From Streptomyces sp. WMMC940 (GTDB lineage Bacteria; Actinomycetota; Actinomycetes; Streptomycetales; Streptomycetaceae), in the NCBI RefSeq assembly GCF_027460265.1, contig NZ_JAPZBC010000001.1:5374001-5438000 (forward strand): a stretch of DNA of 64,000 nt, read 5' to 3'. The translations under genes and the position numbers were made by a program. The notes beneath the pieces are model-generated. The model was not told where the DNA came from. It saw only the letters and a list, made by a program, of their open reading frames with translations, and ran no database searches. Shown here in pieces: positions 25,612 through 34,243 of this stretch. The first letter of the stretch is position 1; every line of letters starts with the position of its first letter.

Positions 25612-25791
25612 CGCATCAGGATATGGCCGAAGTGCCCGTCGAGCGCCGGGTGTGGGCGTTCGGGTTCCGGTGGATGCGGGTGGGCTCCGTCCGGTGGGGC
25701 CCCGGAGGTCCCCGCGGGTGCGCCGCAGGGCGGTCCGAGGTTCCGGACGGCGACCTCGCGGACGCCCCCGTGAGCGGCCGGACACACCGAT

Positions 25792-25806
25792 CTGACGCTG
25801 TGTCAG
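25792..25806. promoter_or_regulatory. 15-bp palindrome upstream of the MaoC operon
   Basis: CTGACGCTGTGTCAG, perfect five-base arms, in the same 15-base form as 6095, 15088 and 18926. It lies 185 bases before the MaoC start. Confidence 0.6.
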
Positions 25807-25856
25807 CAGGCTTCACAAGTGATGGGGCGTGCGTTATACATAGGGGCCAACCGGCC

Positions 25857-25870
25857 TAGAACGCGTTCTA
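25857..25870. promoter_or_regulatory. Perfect KstR-type palindrome upstream of the MaoC operon
   Basis: TAGAACGCGTTCTA, a perfect palindrome that extends to 16 bases (CTAGAACGCGTTCTAG, 25856-25871). It is the best of the four copies and heads the MaoC/ADH/SDR operon 120 bases upstream of its first ATG. Confidence 0.8.
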
Positions 25871-25990
25871 GAACAGCCTCGTGCAGCGGCCGGCCCCGTA
25901 CGGCCTCGGTGCGGCCGACGGTGCGGACGGCCGCACCGAGGTCTTCCACTCCCTCCCCGGGGAGCCAAGGAACCAAGGAGCAGCATCCCC

Positions 25991-26845
25991 ATGCCCATCG
26001 ATGCCGCCAAGGCGATCGCCGCGGAGCCCCGCAGTGCCGAGATCAGCTGGGACCACAAGGACGTCCAGCTCTACCACCTCGGGCTCGGCGCCGGCGTCCC
26101 CGCCGACGACCCCGACGAACTGCGCTACACCCTCGAGTCCCGGCTGCACGTGCTGCCCAGCTTCGCCACCGTCGCGGGAGCGGGTATGAGCGTGGTCGGC
26201 GGGCTCTCCGCCCCCGGCATCGACGTCGACCTCGCCGCCGTGCTGCACGGCGGACAGTCGGTCACGCTCCACCGCCCGATCCCCGTCGAGGGCCGGGCCA
26301 CCAGCACCTCCCGCGTCGCCGCCGTCTACGACAAGGGCAAGGCCGCGGTTCTGGTGCTGCGCACCGAGGCGGCCGACGCGGACGGCCCCCTGTGGACGAG
26401 CGACGCCCAGATCTTCGTCCGCGGGGAGGGCGGTTTCGGCGGCGAACGCGGCCCCTCCGTCGGCACCGGGCAGCCGGACCGCGAGCCGGACCGGACCGTC
26501 GAACGGACCGTACGCGAGGACCAGGCGCTCCTCTACCGGCTCTCCGGCGACTGGAACCCGCTGCACGCCGACCCGGAGTTCGCGAAGCTCGCGGGCTTCG
26601 ACCGGCCCATCCTGCACGGCCTGTGCACATACGGCATGACGCTCAAGGCGGTCGTCGACACCCTCCTCGGCGGGGACGTCACCCGCGTCCGCTCGTACGC
26701 CACGCGCTTCGCCGGAGTGGTGTTCCCCGGGGAGACGCTGCGCATCCGCACGTGGGCCGGGGAGGGGCGCGTCCAGGCGACGGTGACGGCCGTGGAGCGG
26801 GACGACGCACCCGTGCTCTCGGACACCGTCGTCGACCACATCTGA
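25991..26845 (+). CDS. MaoC-like two-hot-dog enoyl-CoA hydratase
   Basis: 284 residues. An N-terminal degenerate hot-dog half is followed by a C-terminal MaoC half with the hydratase-2 motif SGDWNPLHADPEFA and FDRPILHGLCTYG. This is the form of eukaryotic-type peroxisomal hydratase 2 and of mycobacterial sterol side-chain hydratases. It adds water to a trans-2-enoyl-CoA. With the SDR gene 28084 downstream the pair corresponds to the two activities of multifunctional enzyme 2. The ATG at 25991 follows GGAGCAGC; a KstR-type palindrome and the second palindrome lie upstream. Confidence 0.9.
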   Translation: MPIDAAKAIAAEPRSAEISWDHKDVQLYHLGLGAGVPADDPDELRYTLESRLHVLPSFATVAGAGMSVVGGLSAPGIDVDLAAVLHGGQSVTLHRPIPVEGRATSTSRVAAVYDKGKAAVLVLRTEAADADGPLWTSDAQIFVRGEGGFGGERGPSVGTGQPDREPDRTVERTVREDQALLYRLSGDWNPLHADPEFAKLAGFDRPILHGLCTYGMTLKAVVDTLLGGDVTRVRSYATRFAGVVFPGETLRIRTWAGEGRVQATVTAVERDDAPVLSDTVVDHI

Positions 26846-26858
26846 CCCGTCGACCCGG

Positions 26859-26941
26859 CCCCGGCCTCCGTGCACGGGCCCCGGCCCTCGGCGTACCGGC
26901 CCCGGCCCTCCGTGCACGGGCCCCGGCCCTCCGCGCACCGG
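26859..26941. repeat. Four-unit 20-21-bp tandem repeat
   Basis: Units start at 26859, 26879, 26900 and 26921, with the core CCCCGGCCCTCCG then TGCACGGG or a close variant. The array fills the gap between the MaoC and alcohol dehydrogenase genes. Confidence 0.8.
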
Positions 26942-26995
26942 TCCCGTGAACAGCGAAAGCCCGAACCCGAAGCCCGACTCCCGAAGGGGGCGCAC

Positions 26996-28072
26996 ATGCG
27001 CGCTGCCGTACTGCACGAGATCGGCCAGGACAAGCTCGACGTCCTCGACGACGTCGAGGCGGTGGGCTTCGGCCCCGGCAAGGTGAGGATCCGGATCAGG
27101 GCGACCGGGTTGTGCCATTCGGACGTCTCCGCGATGAGCGGGGTGCTGCCGCAACCGGCGCCGTTCATCCCGGGCCACGAGGGCGCCGGGGAGGTGCTCG
27201 ACGTCGGCGACGGCGTGACCGCCGTCAAGCAGGGCGACCGGGTGCTGATGTGCTGGCTGCCCGCCTGCGGGAGCTGCCCGGCCTGCCGGCGGGGTCAGTC
27301 CCAGCTCTGCCTCGCCGGGTTCATGAACGCGGGCACGCCCAACTTCAGGCGTCCCGGCGGTGATGTCTTCGGCTTCGCCGGGACCGGCACCTTCGTGGAG
27401 GAGGTCGTCGTCGACGCCGGCTGCGCGGTGCCGATTCCCGACGACGTCCCGTACGAGATCGCGGCGCTCATCGGCTGCGGCGTCACCACGGGGCTCGGCG
27501 CGGCCATCAACACCGCCCGGGTGGAGGCCGGCTCGTCGGTCGCCGTCATCGGCTGCGGCGGCGTCGGCATCTCCACCGTCCAGGGCGCCCGGGTGCAGGG
27601 CGCCGCCCAGATCGTCGCCGTCGACCCGGTGGCCTCACGGCGCGAGGCGGCGCTGGCCTTCGGCGCCACCGAGGCCGTCGCGCCGGACGCGCTCGGCGAC
27701 GCCGGGCAGCGGATCACCGGCGGCGAGGGCTTCGACTACGTCTTCGAGGTCGTCGGCAAGTCGGCCACGGCGAGGACGGCGTACGAGACGACCCGGCGCG
27801 GCGGGACCCTGTGCATCGTCGGGGCCGGGGCCATGGACGACTTCCTCCAGCTCAATATGTTCGAGCTGTTCTTCGACGAGAAGCGGATCCTGCCGTCGAT
27901 GTACGGAGGCGGCGATGTGCTCCGCTCCTACGAACGGGCCATCGCGCTCTGGCGCGCCGGCCGGATCGACCTGGAGTCGCTCATCACCCACCGGGTGCAG
28001 CTCGCGGAGATCAACGAGGCCCTGACCCAGATGCGTACGGGCGAGGCGCTGCGCACCTGCATCGAGATCTGA
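26996..28072 (+). CDS. Zinc-dependent alcohol dehydrogenase (MDR family)
   Basis: 358 residues. Catalytic zinc ligands appear in TGLCHSDVS and GHEGAGEV; the structural-zinc cluster is CGSCPACRRGQSQLC. The Rossmann motif is VAVIGCGGVGIS. It oxidises an alcohol to an aldehyde or ketone with NAD(P). ATG at 26996 follows GAAGGGGGC. It is the middle gene of a MaoC-ADH-SDR run; the SDR starts 12 bases after its stop. Confidence 0.92.
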   Translation: MRAAVLHEIGQDKLDVLDDVEAVGFGPGKVRIRIRATGLCHSDVSAMSGVLPQPAPFIPGHEGAGEVLDVGDGVTAVKQGDRVLMCWLPACGSCPACRRGQSQLCLAGFMNAGTPNFRRPGGDVFGFAGTGTFVEEVVVDAGCAVPIPDDVPYEIAALIGCGVTTGLGAAINTARVEAGSSVAVIGCGGVGISTVQGARVQGAAQIVAVDPVASRREAALAFGATEAVAPDALGDAGQRITGGEGFDYVFEVVGKSATARTAYETTRRGGTLCIVGAGAMDDFLQLNMFELFFDEKRILPSMYGGGDVLRSYERAIALWRAGRIDLESLITHRVQLAEINEALTQMRTGEALRTCIEI

Positions 28073-28083
28073 GGGGGACCGCG

Positions 28084-29025
28084 ATGCCACTCCCACTGCA
28101 GGGCCTGTCCGCGATCGTCACGGGCGCGGGCCGCGGCCTCGGCCGGGCCGAGGCGCTCGAACTCGCACGGCTGGGCGCGGCGGTCGTCGTCAACGACTAC
28201 GGGCAGCCGGGCCGCGACGGCTCGGGCGAGGCGTCCAGCGCGCCTGCCGAGCAGGTCGCGGAGGAGATACGGGCGGCGGGCGGGCGGGCGGTCGCCCACA
28301 CCGGAGACGTCTCGGACTTCGAGGCGGCCGGGGCCCTCGTCGCGCTGGCCACCGGCATGTACGGCAAGCTCGACATCCTGGTGAACAACGCGGGTATCCT
28401 CCGGGACCGGATGGTCTTCTCGATGAGCGAGGACGAGTGGGACTCGGTGATCCGGGTCCACCTCAAGGGCCACTTCAACACCACCCGCTTCGCCTCGGCA
28501 CACTGGCGCGAACGGTCCAAGGCGTCGGGCGGCCCGGTCTACGGCCGGGTCGTCAACACCTCCTCCGAGGCGTTCCTCGCGGGCTCGGCGGGCCAGCCCA
28601 ACTACGCGGCGGCCAAGGGCGGCATCGTCGGCCTGACCACGTCGACGGCGTCGGCACTGCGGAAGTACGGCGTCACGGCGAACGCGATCTGCCCCCGGGC
28701 CCGTACGCGCATGACCGAGGACGTCTTCACGGGATTCGGCGAACCGGCCCCCGGCGAACTCGATCCGCTCGCCCCCGAGCACGTCGCCCCGCTCGTCGGC
28801 TACCTCGCCTCCCCGGCCGCGTCCCGCGTCACAGGACAGCTCCTCGTCGTCCACGGGGGCATGGTCGCGATCCTCGACCGCCCGAGGGTCGCGGCACAGT
28901 TCGACTCGGCCAAGGAGACCTTCTCGTACGAGGAGTTGGCGGGCGTCCTCGGCCCGTACTACGGGGACCGGTCGCCGGACGAGACCTTCGCGGCGACGGA
29001 GGTGCTGTCGCTGAAGCGGGCGTAG
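28084..29025 (+). CDS. SDR-family dehydrogenase (hydroxyacyl-CoA type)
   Basis: 313 residues. TGAGRGLGRAEALELA binds NAD(P); NNAGILRDRM and the catalytic NTSSEAF..YAAAK set are intact. The long C-terminal extension and VVNDYGQPGRDG near the N terminus are features of 17-beta-HSD4/MFE-2-like dehydrogenases and of the mycobacterial Hsd4A group (from memory), which oxidise 3-hydroxyacyl-CoA esters. Together with MaoC at 25991 this would complete hydration and oxidation in a beta-oxidation turn. ATG at 28084 follows GAGGGGG. Confidence 0.9.
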   Translation: MPLPLQGLSAIVTGAGRGLGRAEALELARLGAAVVVNDYGQPGRDGSGEASSAPAEQVAEEIRAAGGRAVAHTGDVSDFEAAGALVALATGMYGKLDILVNNAGILRDRMVFSMSEDEWDSVIRVHLKGHFNTTRFASAHWRERSKASGGPVYGRVVNTSSEAFLAGSAGQPNYAAAKGGIVGLTTSTASALRKYGVTANAICPRARTRMTEDVFTGFGEPAPGELDPLAPEHVAPLVGYLASPAASRVTGQLLVVHGGMVAILDRPRVAAQFDSAKETFSYEELAGVLGPYYGDRSPDETFAATEVLSLKRA

Positions 29026-29037
29026 TGCCCGGACCGC

Positions 29038-29311
29038 CGCCCACCGGCACGGCCGGCGCTCAAGCCGCCCACCGGCACGGCCGGCGCCCCAGGGCCGGCC
29101 CCATCCGGCCCGGCCGATGCCACTCGGTGCGCCGGCCGGCAGTGCCGGCGCCGCCTGGTTCCCCGGCGCGGCCACCGGACCCCGAACCGAGCAGCGGCCT
29201 CGGTCATCGCCGTCGCGGAGATGGCCGGTGGACGTGAGCGAGGCCCCGCGGAGGCGGCAACGCGGGCCGGGTCATCCCCGCCCGCGGAGCGGCCGGTGGA
29301 CGTGAGCGAGG
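29038..29311. repeat. Direct repeats in the gap after the SDR gene
   Basis: Two families: a 22-base repeat (core CACCGGCACGGCCGGCGC) at 29038-29059 and 29066-29087, and a 21-base repeat (core GGCCGGTGGACGTGAGCGAG) at 29223-29243 and 29291-29311. No gene is supported in 29026-29336. Confidence 0.75.
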
Positions 29312-29336
29312 GCGCCCCGCGGAGGCGGCCGTTGGT

Positions 29337-29381
29337 GTGGGTGAGGGCCGCCACGGGCTTCCCGCGGCGGCCCTCACCCAC
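29337..29381. terminator. Strong perfect hairpin, bidirectional terminator
   Basis: Sixteen-base arms GTGGGTGAGGGCCGCC (29337-29352) and its exact complement (29366-29381) enclose a 13-base loop. It ends the SDR operon from one side and the small minus-strand gene at 29402 from the other. Confidence 0.85.
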
Positions 29382-29401
29382 CCATGCGCCTCGCAGCGCT
29401 G

Positions 29402-29572
29402 CTATGCCGCCTCGCCCTTCGTCGGGCGGCGGTGGCGGCCGTGCGCCGGAGACTTCGTGTCTTCCGAAGCAGCGGCACCGCCCCGGTGCTTGCCGGAGCC
29501 GACGGCCTCGGCCTGGTTCGCGCCCGCTCCCTGCGGACGCGCCTGGGTCGTGTCGGTTCGGGCCTCAGACAT
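29402..29572 (-). CDS. Small protein of unknown function, 56 residues
   Basis: 56 residues, Ala/Gly/Thr/Arg-rich and hydrophilic (MSEARTDTTQ at the start, GRHRRPTKGEAA at the end). The ATG at 29572 has GGGGTGA 9-10 bases upstream, and a strong hairpin follows the TAG by 20 bases, so it has the signals of a real gene. Small streptomycete proteins of this composition are common; function unknown. Confidence 0.6.
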   Translation of the reverse strand: MSEARTDTTQARPQGAGANQAEAVGSGKHRGGAAASEDTKSPAHGRHRRPTKGEAA

Positions 29573-29676
29573 GTGGGAAATTCACCCCGTTGTTCCATCG
29601 CCGATGTGGTGTCACCGGGGTAGCCGTCACCGTCGGCATCCACACGGTGCGGCTGTGTATCCCCCGGCCGCAGAGT

Positions 29677-30831
29677 CTAACCACGTGCCGCGCGCCCCGT
29701 GAGAGGCGCCTGCTGCAGGGGCACGGGCCTGCACGGGACAGGACTTCCCGTATCCCCGCACGGTTCCCCACCTGCGCGTTCCGGTTGTGCCGTCTCCGTG
29801 GCGGGTGCCGGTGGAAGGGGGTCCTGGGGAGGCTCCAGCCGCGCCACCCCGCATGCCACCGCCTCCGTCGTGCAGGGCAGTTGCAGCACCCCCTCCCGGC
29901 TCCACAGTCCGGAACCAGCCAACCACCCCTCCGGTGGCGGGAGTTGGTGCAGACGTCGCCCGGCAGGCCGCCAGACCCCCACCCATGTGCCCGCCGCCGC
30001 GTCGATCCGCAGCGCCACCGCGCAGCTCTCCGGTATCAGGACCCGGCCCGGCTCGATCGCGAAAGGCGTCACCGCCGCGTCGGGCAGACGCAGACACTCC
30101 GGGAACCGAGCCGGCCGCAGGCTTCCCAGCACACCCCACCCCAGCCGGTCGTGGCCCGCCGCGTCCGACCGGATCATCAGCAGCCCGCTCTCCGTGTCGG
30201 CGAGCAGCAGTCGGTCGTTGCTGTCCTCCGTGATCTGCAGCAGCGGCGTCACCTCGCCGCCCCGCTCCAGGTCGACGACCACCGCCTTGGTGATCCCGTC
30301 CCGCTCGCGGTCCAGTGCCAGCATCCGGCCCGTGCGGTCCAGCCACACCCCGCCCGAGCAGCGGCCGGGCACCTCCGCGACCCGCTCGGGCCCGAACGCC
30401 CCGCCCGTCACCAGCCACACGGCCGTCGAGCTCTCGCCCGGCGCCAGCGCATAGGCGCGGGTGCCGTCCGGCGACGGCGGGAGCAGTCGCAGCTCGGCCG
30501 ACTCCACGGAGCCCAGCGGCAGTTCACCCGTGCCCGGACCCGTCGGGTAGAGCAGGGAGAACGAGCGGAGCCCCGCCACGCGCCGGTGGACCAGCACCCG
30601 TCCGTCGGCGAGCGGGGCCACCTCCGTGTCGGCCTCCTCGGGCTGGCCGAGCGGCAGCGGCACCGCGTACGGCTCCGGACCGTCGAGCGTCCAGCGCTCG
30701 GCGAACAGGGCGTCTCCGCGACCCGCGAGGCGCGCCGCATAGCTGCCGCCCGCGCCGACCGTGAGCGCCGCCCGCGGTGCGGGCCGTACGGCCTCGTGCT
30801 CCGCGGCTTCCTCGATGGCACACGCTGTCAT
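29677..30831 (-). CDS. Beta-propeller-like protein of unknown function
   Basis: 384 residues, without signal peptide. Repeating beta-strand motifs with acidic turns (ADGRVLVHRRVAG, SPDGTRAYALAP, DRTGRMLALDRERDG) suggest a WD40/TolB-type propeller. The last 60 residues are Pro-rich. ATG at 30831 follows GGAGGTG. No catalytic site is evident; it may be a scaffold or a degenerate enzyme. Confidence 0.7.
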   Translation of the reverse strand: MTACAIEEAAEHEAVRPAPRAALTVGAGGSYAARLAGRGDALFAERWTLDGPEPYAVPLPLGQPEEADTEVAPLADGRVLVHRRVAGLRSFSLLYPTGPGTGELPLGSVESAELRLLPPSPDGTRAYALAPGESSTAVWLVTGGAFGPERVAEVPGRCSGGVWLDRTGRMLALDRERDGITKAVVVDLERGGEVTPLLQITEDSNDRLLLADTESGLLMIRSDAAGHDRLGWGVLGSLRPARFPECLRLPDAAVTPFAIEPGRVLIPESCAVALRIDAAAGTWVGVWRPAGRRLHQLPPPEGWLAGSGLWSREGVLQLPCTTEAVACGVARLEPPQDPLPPAPATETAQPERAGGEPCGDTGSPVPCRPVPLQQAPLTGRAARG

Positions 30832-31149
30832 CGGATGGTCACCTCCGGCCACCGAAGCTAGTTTTCGCACTTCCAGCCGAACACCGCGAGCCGGTTCACT
30901 TCACACATAAGGATGGCCGAATCCGGATTTGCCTGAGGGAGCGGTGGCGGTTGTGCTCCAGGGGGCGAGGGCCGAGGCGAGGAGCCCGGGCCGGACCTCC
31001 GCGGACCGCTCGTACGCCCGCCGCCCCGGGAGGCCCTCTCCCGGATCAGAAGCCACCTGGTCGTGTGCGTCAGGGGCCACCCGGTCACGTGGGTCCCCGT
31101 GGCACCCACGACGGACGTCGGGACACGGAGGGCAGGTAGCCTTGCCCCC
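30832..31149. other. Divergent intergenic region, no gene seen
   Basis: 318 bases between the propeller-like gene and the Nif3-like gene. It should hold promoters for both; the run TAGCCT just upstream of 31150 could be a -10 element, but no clear -35 pairs with it. Confidence 0.4.
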
Positions 31150-31965
31150 GTGCCCCGTCTGTCTGAAGTCATCGCCGAGCTCGACGCCCTCTGGCCGCCC
31201 GAGCGGGCGGAGGAATGGGACGCCGTCGGCACGGTCTGCGGTGAGCCCGACGCCGAGATCACCCGCGTCCTCTTCGCCGTCGATCCCGTCCTGGAGATCG
31301 CCGAGGAGGCCGTCGCGCTCGGTGCGGACCTGGTCGTCACCCATCACCCGCTCTATCTGCGCGGCACCACGACCGTCGCCGCCTCCCACTTCAAGGGTCG
31401 GGTCGTCCACACCCTCATCAAGCACGACATCGCCCTGCACGTCGCGCACACCAACGCCGACACCGCCGACCCCGGCGTCTCCGACGCCCTCGCCGGCGCT
31501 CTCGACCTCCGCGTCACCGGTCCCCTCGTGCCCGAGAACGGCCTGGGCCGGATCTGTGAACTCGACCGCCCCGAGACGCTGCGCGAGTTCGCCGCCCGCG
31601 CCGCCGCGCGGCTGCCCGCCACCGCCCAGGGCGTCCGCGTCGCGGGAGACCCGGACGCGACCGTCCGCCGCGTCGCCGTCAGCGGCGGCTCCGGCGACAG
31701 CCTCTTCGGGGCCGCCCGGGCCGCCGGCGTCGACGCGTTCCTCACCGCCGACCTGCGGCACCACCCCGTGTCCGAGGCCGTTCAGCAGGCGCCACTCGGG
31801 CTGGTCGACGCCGCCCACTGGGCCACCGAGTGGCCCTGGTGCGAACAGGCCGCCGCCCAGCTCGACGAGATCTCCGACCGCCACGGCTGGAACCTGCGGG
31901 TCCATGTCTCCAAGACGGTCACCGACCCCTGGTCCTCCCACCACACCTCTGGAGCCCCCAACTGA
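31150..31965 (+). CDS. Nif3-like dinuclear metal centre protein
   Basis: 271 residues. Metal-site motifs THHPLYLRG and AHTNADTAD near the N-terminal half and LTADLRHHPVSEA near the C-terminal half identify the NIF3/YbgI family, a hexameric protein with two metal ions and no firmly settled substrate. GTG start at 31150 is in a CCCCCGTG context with no strong ribosome site. The next gene overlaps its stop, and the order Nif3/zinc-ribbon/RNase H is a well-known actinobacterial run. Confidence 0.9.
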   Translation: MPRLSEVIAELDALWPPERAEEWDAVGTVCGEPDAEITRVLFAVDPVLEIAEEAVALGADLVVTHHPLYLRGTTTVAASHFKGRVVHTLIKHDIALHVAHTNADTADPGVSDALAGALDLRVTGPLVPENGLGRICELDRPETLREFAARAAARLPATAQGVRVAGDPDATVRRVAVSGGSGDSLFGAARAAGVDAFLTADLRHHPVSEAVQQAPLGLVDAAHWATEWPWCEQAAAQLDEISDRHGWNLRVHVSKTVTDPWSSHHTSGAPN

Positions 31966-32705
31966 ACGCCGCGCCCGCCGACCAGATCCGACTCCTCGAC
32001 GTCCAGGCCCTGGACGTGCGTTTGTCGCAGATCGCGCACAAGCGCAAGTCCCTGCCCGAGCACGCCGAACTGGAGTCGCTGAACAAGGACCTCTCGCAGC
32101 TGCGCGACCTGCTCGTCGCCGCGCAGACGGAGGAGAGCGACTGCGCCCGCGAGCAGACCAAGGCCGAGCAGGACGTCGACCAGGTCCGCCAGCGCTCCGT
32201 GCGCGACCAGCAGCGTCTCGACTCCGGCGCGATCACCTCTCCCAAGGACCTCGAGAACCTCCAGAAGGAGATCGCCTCGCTCGCCAAGCGCCAGGGCGAC
32301 CTGGAGGACGTCGTCCTCGAGGTCATGGAGCGCCGTGAGTCCGCGCAGGAGCGCGTCGCCGAACTGACCGAGCGCGTCTCCTCCGTCCAGGCGAAGGTCG
32401 ACGACGCGACGGCCCGCCGGGACGCGGCGTTCGAGCAACTCGACGGCGAGTCCGCGTCGGTCGGCAAGGAGCGCGAGGTCGTCGCCGGCTCCGTGCCCGC
32501 CGACCTGATGAAGCTGTACGAGAAGCTCCGCGAGCAGCAGGGCGGGGTGGGCGCGGCCCGGCTGTACCAGCGCCGTTGCGAGGGCTGCCACATCGAGCTC
32601 AACATCACCGAGCTGAACGAGGTCCGAGCCGCAGCCCCGGACGCGGTCGTGCGCTGCGAGAACTGCCGCCGCATCCTGGTCCGCACGTCGGAGTCCGGTC
32701 TCTGA
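31962..32705 (+). CDS. Coiled-coil zinc-ribbon protein (C4-type) with probable CTG start
   Basis: 247 residues. A long coiled coil (residues 20-190, LRDLLVAAQTEESDCAREQ among others) is followed by a zinc ribbon with CEGCH and CENCRRI. The family is thought to bind nucleic acid or protein partners, often beside RNase H. The only start that overlaps the upstream stop is CTG at 31962 (CTGA); ATG/GTG starts in this frame appear only far inside the coiled coil. I therefore read CTG as the start, as related species seem to have ATG or GTG there. Confidence 0.85.
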   Translation: MNAAPADQIRLLDVQALDVRLSQIAHKRKSLPEHAELESLNKDLSQLRDLLVAAQTEESDCAREQTKAEQDVDQVRQRSVRDQQRLDSGAITSPKDLENLQKEIASLAKRQGDLEDVVLEVMERRESAQERVAELTERVSSVQAKVDDATARRDAAFEQLDGESASVGKEREVVAGSVPADLMKLYEKLREQQGGVGAARLYQRRCEGCHIELNITELNEVRAAAPDAVVRCENCRRILVRTSESGL

Positions 32706-33976
32706 TGCGCGAGCTGGTCGTCGAGGCCGACGGAGGTTCCCGGGGCAACCCGGGACCGGCGGGGTACGGGGCCGTCGTCCGCGACGCGTCGAGCGGGGAA
32801 CCGCTGGTGGAGCGGGCCGAGTACATCGGTGTCGCCACGAACAACGTCGCCGAGTACCGGGGCCTCATCGCCGGTCTGAGGGCGGCGAGGGAACTCGACC
32901 CCGACGCCCGGGTGCACGCCCGTATGGACTCCAAGCTCGTCGTGGAGCAGATGTCGGGCCGCTGGAAGATCAAGCACCCGGACATGAAGCCGCTCGCCGC
33001 CGAGGCCGCGGGGATCTTCCCGTCGGGACGGGTCACCTACGAGTGGATCCCGCGCGAGCGCAACAAGCACGCGGACCGGCTGGCCAACGAGGCCATGGAC
33101 GCGGGGCGCCGCGGCGAGCAGTGGGAGCCGTCGGCGTCCTCGGCGGCGCTGTCGTCCTCCGCCGAGGACGTACGGGCGGCCCGGGTCGTCGGCGACGCGG
33201 CGGCGGGCGCGGCGAAGGCACGGGCGGCACTGGCCTCCCGCCCGGGGAACGCCGGGTCCGAGACGGGCGGGTCCGGTGCCCCGGCGCGCGCGGTGGCCGC
33301 GCAGGCGACGCTGCCCAAGAGCACCGAGGTGGAGGGCGCCGGCTGGGGCCCGGACCTCGGGCCGCCGGCGACGTTCGTCCTGCTGCGGCACGGAGAGACC
33401 GCGCTGACCCCGGAGAAGCGATTCTCCGGCAGCGGCGACCACGAGCTGTCCGAGGTCGGTCGGCGGCAGGCCGAGGCCGTGGCGGCGGCGCTGGCCGCGC
33501 GCGGCACGATCCAGGCGATCGTCTCCTCGCCGCTCAAGCGCTGCCGGCAGACCGCGGAGGCCGTCGCGACCCGCCTCGGGCTCGACGTCCGGATCGACGA
33601 GGGGCTGCGCGAGACGGACTTCGGCGCGTGGGAAGGCCTGACCTTCGCCGAGGTCCGGGAGCGGTACGGCGACGACCTCGACGCCTGGCTCGCGTCCCCG
33701 AAGGCGGAGCCCACGGGCGGCGGCGAGAGCTTCGCGACGGTGGCGCGGCGGGTCGCGGCGACGCGGGACCGGCTGGTGCGGGAGTACCAGGGGCGCACGG
33801 TGCTCGTGGTCACCCACGTCACCCCGATCAAGACCCTGGTCCGCCTGGCCATCGGCGCGCCCCCGGAGTCCCTGTTCCGCATGGAGCTCTCGGCGGCGTC
33901 GGTGTCGGCGGTGGCGTACTACGCGGACGGCAACGCCTCGCTGCGACTGCTGAACGACACGAGCCACTTGCGCTGA
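32705..33976 (+). CDS. Bifunctional RNase HI / histidine phosphatase
   Basis: 423 residues. N-terminal RNase H domain with VEADGGSRGNPGPAG, TNNVAEYRGLI and RMDSKLVVEQ. A variable Ala/Ser-rich linker (150-215) follows, then a histidine-phosphatase domain (FVLLRHGETALTPEKRF, SSPLKRCRQTAEA, VVTHVTPIK). The mycobacterial homologue Rv2228c has RNase H activity and an alpha-ribazole phosphatase (CobC) domain, which is relevant to cobalamin. ATG at 32705 overlaps the previous stop. Confidence 0.93.
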   Translation: MRELVVEADGGSRGNPGPAGYGAVVRDASSGEPLVERAEYIGVATNNVAEYRGLIAGLRAARELDPDARVHARMDSKLVVEQMSGRWKIKHPDMKPLAAEAAGIFPSGRVTYEWIPRERNKHADRLANEAMDAGRRGEQWEPSASSAALSSSAEDVRAARVVGDAAAGAAKARAALASRPGNAGSETGGSGAPARAVAAQATLPKSTEVEGAGWGPDLGPPATFVLLRHGETALTPEKRFSGSGDHELSEVGRRQAEAVAAALAARGTIQAIVSSPLKRCRQTAEAVATRLGLDVRIDEGLRETDFGAWEGLTFAEVRERYGDDLDAWLASPKAEPTGGGESFATVARRVAATRDRLVREYQGRTVLVVTHVTPIKTLVRLAIGAPPESLFRMELSAASVSAVAYYADGNASLRLLNDTSHLR

Positions 33977-34005
33977 CCACGGCGCCGCGCGGCCGCGGGC
34001 GTGGA

Positions 34006-34043
34006 CCCCGGCCCTTCGGCACGGGACGGTGCCGGGGCCGGGG
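34006..34043 (+). terminator. Hairpin terminator after the RNase H/phosphatase gene
   Basis: CCCCGGC-CCTTC-GGCAC (34006-34022) pairs with GTGCCGGGGCCGGGG (34029-34043) with a small internal bulge, about 30 bases past the stop. Confidence 0.6.
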
Positions 34044-34243
34044 AACGTGTCCAGTGCGGGGCGTGATCGGGGCACGGGACGGGATTCATTGCGCCTCCCG
34101 CTCCGTGGCATCCCGCCAGTGCAGACACTCTGTGTCCCATGGGGTGCACTGTGTGCGATACAGGGTCGGTCGACGCACAGGGCCACCGGCGGACGCACGC
34201 CGGCCGACGCGACCGAGGCGGCGGGCGCGTCACCGGCGGACGG

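Noticed and set aside
6155..29025. Complete cholesterol-catabolism cluster
   Set aside because: No ring-cleavage oxygenases, Mce importer, or P450 appear; only side-chain-type and general beta-oxidation genes are seen.
30929..32338. Second plus-strand frame through the Nif3 region
   Set aside because: Arg/Pro-rich shadow; the Nif3 frame has clear metal motifs.
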